Position numbers and translations under genes: made by a program | Assembly: GCA_964477295.1 (NCBI GenBank) | Contig: CAYZEZ010000247.1 | Coordinates: 1-7,155, forward strand | Source of the DNA: CAYZEZ01 sp964477295 | GTDB lineage: Bacteria > Bacteroidota > Bacteroidia > Bacteroidales > SM23-62 | Reading direction: 5' to 3' | Length of the DNA stretch: 7,155 bases | Notes under the pieces: generated by a model | Database searches by the model: none | Told to the model about the DNA's origin: nothing | What the model saw: only the letters and a program-made list of their open reading frames with translations | Part shown: one piece after another, positions 1 to 6,174 of the stretch | Numbering within the stretch: position 1 is the first letter of the stretch | Layout of the letters: each line of letters begins with the position of its first letter

Positions 1-1
1 G

Positions 2-3000
2 AAAGCAGCACCTCCCCCGGGTGTGTACAATTATACTGTAACACTTGAGAGGGCATGCTTCCCCGATACAAACTTCACTGTAATTGTGGGCATCGCTCCT
101 GAAGTGGTAGCATTTTTTGAAATGGACAAATGGTATGTATGCGCTCCCGATACCCTGACACTGGATAATCAGTCGACCGGGGTGGATATGTCCAGCATCA
201 GCAATGTTCAGTGGGATTTTGACATGGATGCCCCAGGCGGTTATGTATATGATACAAACGCCACCGTCATTCATCCCGTTGCCAATACTTCGGATACAGT
301 CCATAAAAAAACCATTCAGCTTATCGTATGGAACGACCAGAGTTGTGCGAGTGAATTTAAAAGGGATGTGATTATCCGTCCCGAAATAGCCGGCGGTTTT
401 ACCGCAGATGTTACGAATGGCTGCCACCCGGTATCCGTCATTTTTACCAATACAACAACCGGGAATACCGACAGGTACAAATGGACACTGGGAGACGGGA
501 ACTCATCAAATTTGGCAAGCCCTTCACATACCTATATTAACTTCGGCATGGCCGACAGCACGTACCATGTGCAGATGGTAGCGATTTCGCCATTCTTTTG
601 TTATGATACTGTGGAAACGGATATCTCAGTCTATCCGTACATTGAAGCCGATTATGCCATAGATACGTTCCAGGGCTGTTCTCCCCTCACATTAAGTATC
701 GAAAACAACTCGGCCGGTTACATTGAAGAATACGAATGGGATTTCGGGGACCTTTCCACTTCAAACACCACGGCGGCATCTTTTACAAAAACCTATACAA
801 ACCTTACTGCATCACCGGTCCAGTATAATCTGCGGTTGGTGGTTAAAAACAACACCCGGGGATGCTACGACACCATCACCCGGGTTATTTCGGTATATCC
901 TGAAGTGTCGGCCGCGTTTACCCAGGACAATACATCAGCCTGCCATGGCGAAACAATACGTTTTACCAACCAGTCAGGGGCGACAGCCACCATGTTTAAC
1001 TGGGATTTTGGGGATGGCGGATCTTCCACTACGACCAGTCCTGCTCATTTATATGAAAACATGACGGCGGCGAATGCTGACTACACCGTCAGGTTAATCA
1101 GTACAACACCAAACCTTTGCCGTGACACGGCTTTCCAGACCATCCAGGTCCATCCTTATATTCATGCTGATTATTCAGTGGATGAATTCCAGGGCTGTGC
1201 ACCTTTTTCCGTAACCCTCGACAATGCTTCCAATGGCGCCATTTCATCGTACGACTGGGACTGGGGAGACCTGTCACCACACTCCACTTCGAGCGGGGCA
1301 ACACTTACACATATATACCAGAATGTCACGACTGCACCCATTATACGATCATTAGAACTGGTAGTGGATAATGCTGACGGGTGTACGGATACCCTTATCC
1401 GGAACATCACCGTTAATCCTGAAATACAGGCATCATTAACCCAGGATCAAACGGAAGGTTGCAATCCTCTCAACGTTCAGTTCACCAACCAGTCAAATGT
1501 ATATGCAACCACCTTCCTCTGGGAATTTGGCGACGGTGGTTCATCCGAGCTGGAAAATCCGCTTCACCAGTTTGTAAATTTCGGATCCGCAAACACAACC
1601 CATACAACCCGTCTGATAGCAAAATCCGATCATGGCTGCATAGATTCCGCAGAGGTCGACATAACGGTATATTCCTTTCTGAATGCCGACTTCACTTTCA
1701 GCCAGGGAACAGTCTGCTCCCCGTTTATAGTTGATTTCACCAACGCTTCGGTTGGCGGCACCAATTTTCAATGGACGTTCGGCGATGGCAATGATACTAC
1801 GCTGGCTAACAGCAATCCCGTCTCCCATCAGTTTAGCAATTCAACACTTTCTGTTCCAACTGATTACACGGTCATTCTTCAGGCATGGAACACAGAAAGC
1901 TGTCTCTCGCAAATCAGCAGGGATATTACGGTGTTCCCGGTCGTTGTGGCCAATTTCTCAGCAGACATAACACAGGGATGCCATCCCCTGACAGTGGCAT
2001 TCACAAATAATTCTTCCGGTGCCATTACATACAACTGGGATTTTGGTAACCAGCAATCGACAGATAAAACAAACCCGGTGATGACATTTGAAAATTACAG
2101 CCTGGATGACAGCACATTTAATGTTAAACTGACTTCAACCAATATTCATACCTGTCAGGATACATTCACAGTACCCATCCTGGTTCATCCGTTTGTGGAT
2201 GCTGATTTCTCTATCACATATATAAACCAGTGCTCCCCGACCGATGTCACTTTCGAGAATTCTACTGTTAACGGGCAGCAGTATGACTGGTCATTTGGAG
2301 GGACTCCCTATTCGACGACAGCGATGGATCCCATCACCCGGACTTTTACCAACAGCAGCACGGCAATAGCTGCCACCTATACAGTGGATCTTGATGTAAC
2401 AAGCCCACAGGGATGCACTTCTTACACCTCAAAACAGGTAACTGTGCATCACCTTGTAGAAGCAATATTTACAAGCGATACAGCTGGTTGCCAACCCTTT
2501 TCCGTTGATTTTACCAATGCCTCCCGGGGTGCCACCGATTATAAATGGGAATTCGGTGATGCGCGTTCATCCATCCTGGAAAATCCATCAAACAGTTATC
2601 CAAATGATACCCACCAGAATATTATCTACCAGGTAAAATTAACCGCCATATCAGAAAATCTTTGTCCCGATTCAGCATTCAGCCTGATTACAGTCTACCC
2701 TGCCCCAAAAGCCAAATTCACTGTAGACAAAACGGTTGCCTGTTCGCCCCTTGAGATCAGCATCACGAATATATCTGAAGACGGGGATATATTTATCTGG
2801 GATTATGATGATGGAACGGATCCGGATAGTGTTACCAATACTAATCCATTTTCATATACCTACCAGAATAATGCCGGAACGGTTCAGGCGATAAAATTGA
2901 AACTGAATGTTCTTTCGGATAACGGGTGTTCAGATAATATATCCCAGAACCTTACGGTCTATCCCAGTGTTATAGCCGATTTTGAAAGAGACTCAGCAGG

Positions 3001-4270
3001 CTGCTCACCTTATTATTCTGAATTTACCAATAATTCAACAGGAACCGCAAATTATTTATGGAGTCTTGGAGATGGTACTGCGAGTTTGCTTGAAAACCCG
3101 ACACATACCTATGTTAACAACACTGAGATTAACAAGATATTCGATGTAATATTAACCGGATCATCAGGATATGGTTGTGCAGATACCATAACAAAACAGA
3201 TCACCGTTTACCCTTCCCCTGTAGCTAAATTTGATTATTCACCTATCTATCAGTATTTCCCGAGTGCAACTGTCACACTGACAAACGAAACCAATGAGGG
3301 TACGTATAATTTCCGGTGGGATTTTGACGATGGCACAATATCTTTCCAGGAAGATCCGGCTGACTATACTTATATCCACTGGGGCGAATATGACATTACA
3401 TTATTTGCTTCCAATGATCAGTGTACAGATACTGTGATCCACTGGATAAAGATATTCCCTCCCCTTCCCATAGCGGGTTTTACAACAGATATAGACTCGG
3501 GATGTGTCCCGTTAGTAATTGACTTTACTGATGAATCCGTTTATGCAGAGCAATATGAATGGAGCTTTGACGACGGGGGTAGCTCAACCCAATCTGATCC
3601 TGTTTATACCTTCACTGAACCTGGGCTTTACCAGGTAAAACAAACCGTGAAAGGCGAAGGTGGTGAAGATATTGCCTTCAGGGAGATTCAGGCTTTCAGG
3701 CTTCCTACAGTTGATTTTAAAGTGGAACCAACCCTCGTCATGTTACCCGATCAGTATGCAAAAACATTTAATTTTTCAGAATACGGAGTAACGTATCTCT
3801 GGGATTTTGGCGATGGAACTACCTATGATACAAATGAACCGGCACATTTATACAGTGAACTGGGGAAATATGATGTTTCGCTTGAAGTCTGGACAAAACA
3901 TGGCTGTGAGGGTTATTTAATCAAGCCCTTGGAGGTAGAGGTTGTTGGTGAAGGAGTTATGGATTTCCCGAATGTCTTTGCACCCAATATGACAGGTCCG
4001 ACCGGTGGTCAATATAATCCCACGGATGTTTCTAACCAGACATTCTTTCCTTATCATGAAGGGGTAATAAAATACAGCCTGATGATTTATAACCGCTGGG
4101 GTGAGCTGGTTTTTGAAACGACCGATGTCCATACCGGCTGGGATGGCTATATCGATGGGAAGCTTGCTCCCCAGGCGGTCTATATCTACAAGGTTGAAGG
4201 AACCTATACCAACGGATCACTGTTCGAGCATATCGGAGATGTTACCCTGCTTCATAAACCCAAAAACTAA
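2..4270 (+). CDS. Giant PKD-repeat surface protein with T9SS type B sorting domain (5' partial)
   Basis: This is the C-terminal part of a secreted multidomain protein. The frame is open from base 2 (K-A-A-P-P-P-G-V-Y-N-Y), so the GTG at 23 is an internal valine codon and the true start lies upstream; residue numbers here count that codon as 1. Fifteen complete PKD-like beta-sandwich domains follow. Their W-[DEST]-[FLWY]-G-D-G-like cores have tryptophans at 64, 154, 239, 327, 412, 500, 584, 672, 756, 842, 926, 1013, 1099, 1180 and 1260. The last ~105 residues are a gliding-motility/CHU_C type sorting domain. PKD chains with this ending are known in Bacteroidota as cell-surface adhesins or stalks exported by T9SS, as in SprB-like proteins. 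A signal peptide would be expected upstream and cannot be seen. The ligand is unknown; no catalytic domain is visible in this part. No PorP/SprF-type partner gene follows within the window. Family and export route are well supported; an adhesive role is inferred. Confidence 0.93.
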   Translation, partial: KAAPPPGVYNYTVTLERACFPDTNFTVIVGIAPEVVAFFEMDKWYVCAPDTLTLDNQSTGVDMSSISNVQWDFDMDAPGGYVYDTNATVIHPVANTSDTVHKKTIQLIVWNDQSCASEFKRDVIIRPEIAGGFTADVTNGCHPVSVIFTNTTTGNTDRYKWTLGDGNSSNLASPSHTYINFGMADSTYHVQMVAISPFFCYDTVETDISVYPYIEADYAIDTFQGCSPLTLSIENNSAGYIEEYEWDFGDLSTSNTTAASFTKTYTNLTASPVQYNLRLVVKNNTRGCYDTITRVISVYPEVSAAFTQDNTSACHGETIRFTNQSGATATMFNWDFGDGGSSTTTSPAHLYENMTAANADYTVRLISTTPNLCRDTAFQTIQVHPYIHADYSVDEFQGCAPFSVTLDNASNGAISSYDWDWGDLSPHSTSSGATLTHIYQNVTTAPIIRSLELVVDNADGCTDTLIRNITVNPEIQASLTQDQTEGCNPLNVQFTNQSNVYATTFLWEFGDGGSSELENPLHQFVNFGSANTTHTTRLIAKSDHGCIDSAEVDITVYSFLNADFTFSQGTVCSPFIVDFTNASVGGTNFQWTFGDGNDTTLANSNPVSHQFSNSTLSVPTDYTVILQAWNTESCLSQISRDITVFPVVVANFSADITQGCHPLTVAFTNNSSGAITYNWDFGNQQSTDKTNPVMTFENYSLDDSTFNVKLTSTNIHTCQDTFTVPILVHPFVDADFSITYINQCSPTDVTFENSTVNGQQYDWSFGGTPYSTTAMDPITRTFTNSSTAIAATYTVDLDVTSPQGCTSYTSKQVTVHHLVEAIFTSDTAGCQPFSVDFTNASRGATDYKWEFGDARSSILENPSNSYPNDTHQNIIYQVKLTAISENLCPDSAFSLITVYPAPKAKFTVDKTVACSPLEISITNISEDGDIFIWDYDDGTDPDSVTNTNPFSYTYQNNAGTVQAIKLKLNVLSDNGCSDNISQNLTVYPSVIADFERDSAGCSPYYSEFTNNSTGTANYLWSLGDGTASLLENPTHTYVNNTEINKIFDVILTGSSGYGCADTITKQITVYPSPVAKFDYSPIYQYFPSATVTLTNETNEGTYNFRWDFDDGTISFQEDPADYTYIHWGEYDITLFASNDQCTDTVIHWIKIFPPLPIAGFTTDIDSGCVPLVIDFTDESVYAEQYEWSFDDGGSSTQSDPVYTFTEPGLYQVKQTVKGEGGEDIAFREIQAFRLPTVDFKVEPTLVMLPDQYAKTFNFSEYGVTYLWDFGDGTTYDTNEPAHLYSELGKYDVSLEVWTKHGCEGYLIKPLEVEVVGEGVMDFPNVFAPNMTGPTGGQYNPTDVSNQTFFPYHEGVIKYSLMIYNRWGELVFETTDVHTGWDGYIDGKLAPQAVYIYKVEGTYTNGSLFEHIGDVTLLHKPKN
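101..3949 (+). repeat. Array of 15 PKD-like domains
   Basis: Consecutive Ig-like/PKD domains of about 80-94 residues cover residues 27-1309. A typical unit begins with an [A]-[DF]-[FY] strand, then G-C-x-P, then a [FE]-[TE]-N-x-[ST] strand, then the aromatic-x-W-[DE]-F-G-D-G core. It continues with a Y/F-x-N strand, a hydrophobic strand and a C-x-D-[ST] turn, and ends in V-[YHF]-P. Cores weaken in unit 1 (WDFDMD), unit 8 (WDFGNQ), unit 9 (WSFGGT) and unit 11 (WDYDDG). Units 13-15 are shorter (tryptophan spacing 81 and 80) and lack the full cysteine pair. The C-terminal half of one further unit occupies bases 2-100, so the array continues upstream. Confidence 0.9.
383..3463 (+). repeat. Two-domain (A/B) super-repeat inside the PKD array
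   Basis: Cutting the array after each V-[YHF]-P or its equivalent gives unit lengths of 85, 88, 85, 88, 85, 88, 84, 87, 83, 88 and 83 residues for units 2-12, a strict short/long alternation. The dyads span 383-901, 902-1420 and 1421-1939 (519 bases each), 1940-2452 and 2453-2965 (513 each), and a looser 2966-3463 (498). DNA-level traces of the dyad copying remain: the 12-mer TTCCAGGGCTGT occurs at 668-679 and again exactly 519 bases later at 1187-1198. The similar W-x-F-G-D-G-G-S-S cores at 1001 and 1520 are also 519 bases apart. Boundaries were placed by eye and could shift by a few residues. Confidence 0.85.
3950..4267 (+). other. T9SS type B (gliding-motility CTD / CHU_C) sorting domain
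   Basis: Residues 1310-1415 match the C-terminal domain that directs Bacteroidota proteins through the type IX secretion system. Visible hallmarks, in order, are F-P-N-V-F-A-P-N (1315-1322), F-F-P-Y-H-E-G with I-K-Y-S-L (1341-1353), I-Y-N-R-W-G-E-L-V-F-E-T (1355-1366), G-W-D-G (1372-1375), A-P-Q-A-V-Y-I-Y-K (1382-1390) and G-D-V-T-L-L (1405-1410) close to the stop. The N-R-W-G and G-W-D-G pair distinguishes type B from the shorter type A CTD. Type B cargo is generally reported to depend on a SprF-like partner in addition to the core T9SS. Confidence 0.93.
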
Positions 4271-4291
4271 CCCGCTAAGAATTTTTTCCGG

Positions 4292-4307
4292 GACAGGTTT
4301 ACCTGTC
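4292..4307. repeat. Short inverted repeat between convergent genes, holding the regulator stop codon
   Basis: GACAGGT and ACCTGTC flank a two-base centre, or a six-pair stem with a four-base loop. The TAA stop of the minus-strand regulator (4299-4301) lies at its centre, and the plus-strand PKD gene stops 21 bases before it. A T-run (4282-4287) lies on the left, which is the wrong side to give a U-tract after the stem for transcription in either direction. A standard intrinsic terminator is therefore not supported, although the stem may still help to separate or end the two transcripts. Confidence 0.4.
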
Positions 4308-5060
4308 GAGCCACAACCTGAAAGCATGTGCCTTGGCAGTACTTACCAGCAAAGTCTCTTCTGATGATGGATAGGATTCAATCTTGATCCGGCTCTTCGA
4401 CAGGATATGGATTTTTTCAATAGCAGAGAAATTTATGATACATTGCCTGTTGATCCTGAAGAACTGGTCCGGGTCAACCAATCCTTCAACACTCTCCAGT
4501 GAAAAATCGACCGGGTAATGATGATTATCACGGGTACAGATAAAGGTGCTCTTTTCCAGAGAATAAAAAAAGGCTATGCCGGCCACCTCAACCGACACTA
4601 TTTTTGCTCCGATATTCACCGCAAAACGCTTCTTGTAATTCTTGGCCTTTACATCAAGTGTCTCGAGAAGTTCATTGATGTTTACCTGTTGGCCGGATGA
4701 TGTGTGTATTTTTTTAAACTTCTGAAGGCTGTTGTTAAGTTTGCCCTTATCAATGGGTTTGAGAAGGTAGTCGATGCTGTTCAGTTCAAATGCCCTGATG
4801 GCATATTCATCGTATGCTGTGGTAAAAATTACGAAGCTCTCGATGCTCACCTTTTTAAAAATCTCGAAACTCAATCCATCGGCCAGCTGTATATCCAGCA
4901 TGATCAGGTCCGGCTGGGGATTGTTTTGCAGCCATTTTACCGATGATTCGATGCTATCGAGTTTGTCCAGTACAGATATTCCTGGATCTGATCCGGTAAG
5001 CAGTTTCTCCAGCCGGAGTGCAGCCGGTTCTTCGTCTTCGATGATCAGGATTCTTATCAT
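4299..5060 (-). CDS. LytTR-family response regulator
   Basis: A cytoplasmic two-component output protein of 253 residues, the usual length for LytR/AlgR-type regulators. The receiver domain covers about residues 1-120. It shows the acidic pair E8-D9, the predicted phospho-acceptor D56 in L-I-M-L-D, the switch T80-T81 in F-T-T-A-Y-D-E-Y-A, and K101 in Y-L-L-K-P-I. After a linker, residues ~143-250 form a LytTR DNA-binding domain, recognised by V-x-V-x-x-I-A-F-F-Y near 157-166 and F-F-R-I-N-R-Q-C-I-I-N near 200-210. LytTR domains bind DNA through beta-strand loops, often at paired direct repeats. The start ATG overlaps the stop of the upstream kinase gene (ATGA), so the two are almost certainly co-translated and form a cognate pair. 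Target genes are unknown; the receptor encoded upstream and the convergent surface protein are candidates only by proximity. Confidence 0.95.
   Translation of the reverse strand: MIRILIIEDEEPAALRLEKLLTGSDPGISVLDKLDSIESSVKWLQNNPQPDLIMLDIQLADGLSFEIFKKVSIESFVIFTTAYDEYAIRAFELNSIDYLLKPIDKGKLNNSLQKFKKIHTSSGQQVNINELLETLDVKAKNYKKRFAVNIGAKIVSVEVAGIAFFYSLEKSTFICTRDNHHYPVDFSLESVEGLVDPDQFFRINRQCIINFSAIEKIHILSKSRIKIESYPSSEETLLVSTAKAHAFRLWLDR
5057..5060 (-). promoter_or_regulatory. ATGA stop/start overlap coupling kinase and regulator
   Basis: On the minus strand the four bases ATGA contain the ATG of the response regulator and the TGA of the histidine kinase. This arrangement usually reflects translational coupling by terminating ribosomes, and it fixes the regulator start. 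No separate strong Shine-Dalgarno sequence is evident just upstream, which fits coupling and also fits the generally weak Shine-Dalgarno use of Bacteroidota. Confidence 0.85.
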
Positions 5061-6073
5061 AACTCAACCATCAATAAGGGGATCTCCACCTTAAAGATAG
5101 TTGATGTTTCGGTAATTATTACTTCCCGGGTTGTAAAAAGACGATACCGGTCGGCGATGTTCTTTAATCCCCGTCCCGTCGATGTAACTTCTGATTTCCT
5201 CTGGAGGTTATTCTCGACAAAGAGGGATTCCTTTTCTGCAGTGATGGAGATCCTTAATGGTTTGTCCTTCGATACAACATTATGCTTCAGGCTGTTCTCA
5301 ACCAGCATTTGCAGGACAAGCGGGGGTACAGCAAAATGATAAAACTTTTCCGGTACCTCGACCGCAATGCTCAGGTTATCCTTAAACCTTGACTTTTGCA
5401 GGCTGATATACTTTTTTAGGATCTGTATCTCGTCCCGTATAAGTACAAATTCTTTCTCATTGCTCCCCAGCATATACCTGAGAAATTCCGAAAGGTTACC
5501 GATGTAATCCACTGCTGCCAGGTTTTCATCCACAAGGGTGGTGAGGCTGTTCAGGCTGTTAAACAGGAAATGCGGATTGACCTGTGTTTTCAGGGATTCA
5601 TATTTTGCCTGTATGGTATCCCTTTCCAGCCTGATGGACTTGGAGAAATTGTATTTCCATTGATTATAAAAATAAACCGATTCATGGATGGCGGTGATCA
5701 GGTAAGTGATCAGCATGGTTATAACAGCCTGGATGAACAGGTTGTCAACCGGAGAAATTATTTCTAAAGTTAACTCGATAAAATACAGGAGTGATGAAAA
5801 TGCCACGGTATAAACCATTATGGCAACTATTTCAATGATCAGGTGCTTTGCCGGGTATTGCTGCCAGGGATATTTCTTCCATAAAAACTGTACTATTCCC
5901 ATACAACCCATCCATATACCCCCGGTCATAAGAATGCTATGACCCACCTGGATTAAGTTTTTCAAGGAACTTGTTGCACCAAAATGAATACAAGAAATGC
6001 CGCTTACCAGAACACCAACGATTGGGATCAGGTAGGCTGCCATCTTTTTATAGGGATCTCTTTTCATTTTCAT
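5057..6073 (-). CDS. LytS/YehU-type membrane sensor histidine kinase
   Basis: A 338-residue inner-membrane kinase, the likely partner of the LytTR regulator it overlaps. Four hydrophobic segments are visible at about residues 12-30, 44-65, 77-100 and 112-133. They are joined by short loops, so there is no sizeable periplasmic ligand domain. A charged, probably helical linker (about 140-163) leads to the His_kinase domain. Its H-box is Q-V-N-P-H-F-L-F-N-S-L-N, with predicted phospho-histidine H168. The ATPase part shows L-V-E-N-S-L-K-H-N (N260, N265) and T-G-R-G-L-K-N-I (299-306). A classic separate HisKA dimerisation domain is absent, as is normal in this family. The signal sensed is unknown; membrane helices or contact with another protein are possible. 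The start is taken at 6073 (M-K-M-K); M3 at 6067 is equally plausible. The gene lies 101 bases after the receptor gene on the same strand, with a strong inverted repeat in the gap. Confidence 0.94.
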   Translation of the reverse strand: MKMKRDPYKKMAAYLIPIVGVLVSGISCIHFGATSSLKNLIQVGHSILMTGGIWMGCMGIVQFLWKKYPWQQYPAKHLIIEIVAIMVYTVAFSSLLYFIELTLEIISPVDNLFIQAVITMLITYLITAIHESVYFYNQWKYNFSKSIRLERDTIQAKYESLKTQVNPHFLFNSLNSLTTLVDENLAAVDYIGNLSEFLRYMLGSNEKEFVLIRDEIQILKKYISLQKSRFKDNLSIAVEVPEKFYHFAVPPLVLQMLVENSLKHNVVSKDKPLRISITAEKESLFVENNLQRKSEVTSTGRGLKNIADRYRLFTTREVIITETSTIFKVEIPLLMVEL

Positions 6074-6084
6074 CTGATTTGACT

Positions 6085-6123
6085 GAAGTTCCCCGACCCG
6101 TGTACACGGGACGGGGAAGCTTC
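6085..6123. repeat. Long near-perfect GC-rich inverted repeat before the kinase start
   Basis: Bases 6089-6103 and 6104-6118 are reverse complements except for one A/A mismatch (6096/6111), centred on the palindrome CGTGTACACG. The stem extends outward through GAAG (6085-6088) and CTTC (6120-6123) with G6119 bulged. In the minus-strand transcript it would lie between the receptor stop (52 bases away) and the kinase ATG, its edge about 11-15 bases from that ATG. No T-run follows on either strand, so it is not a classic intrinsic terminator. It could be an attenuator or RNA-stabilising hairpin, a protein-binding dyad, or one copy of a dispersed palindromic element. Confidence 0.75.
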
Positions 6124-6174
6124 GATTCCATGCATTCTTATTCGTTCGCAGAATTCGAATCTACTGTTTTTTTA

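Noticed and set aside
23..25. GTG as the start codon of the PKD protein
   Set aside because: The frame is open to the window edge, the residues after the GTG are already the end of a PKD-like domain, and no signal peptide follows.
723..2000. Open frames of 68-113 codons in other frames within the PKD gene
   Set aside because: They overlap a convincing gene along their whole length, show no recognisable domains, and reflect low stop density in alternative frames of a repetitive gene.
383..3463. CRISPR-like or satellite repeat
   Set aside because: The periodicity is of protein domains in one continuous reading frame; the DNA copies are diverged and there are no short identical repeats with spacers.
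4292..4307. Bidirectional intrinsic terminator
   Set aside because: The stem is short and the only T-run (4282-4287) precedes it on the plus strand and reads as an A-run on the minus strand.
6074..6174. Bacteroidota sigma-ABfr promoter (TAnnTTTG) driving the kinase
   Set aside because: No TAnnTTTG-like -7 element was found on the minus strand in the gap, so an independent promoter is not supported.
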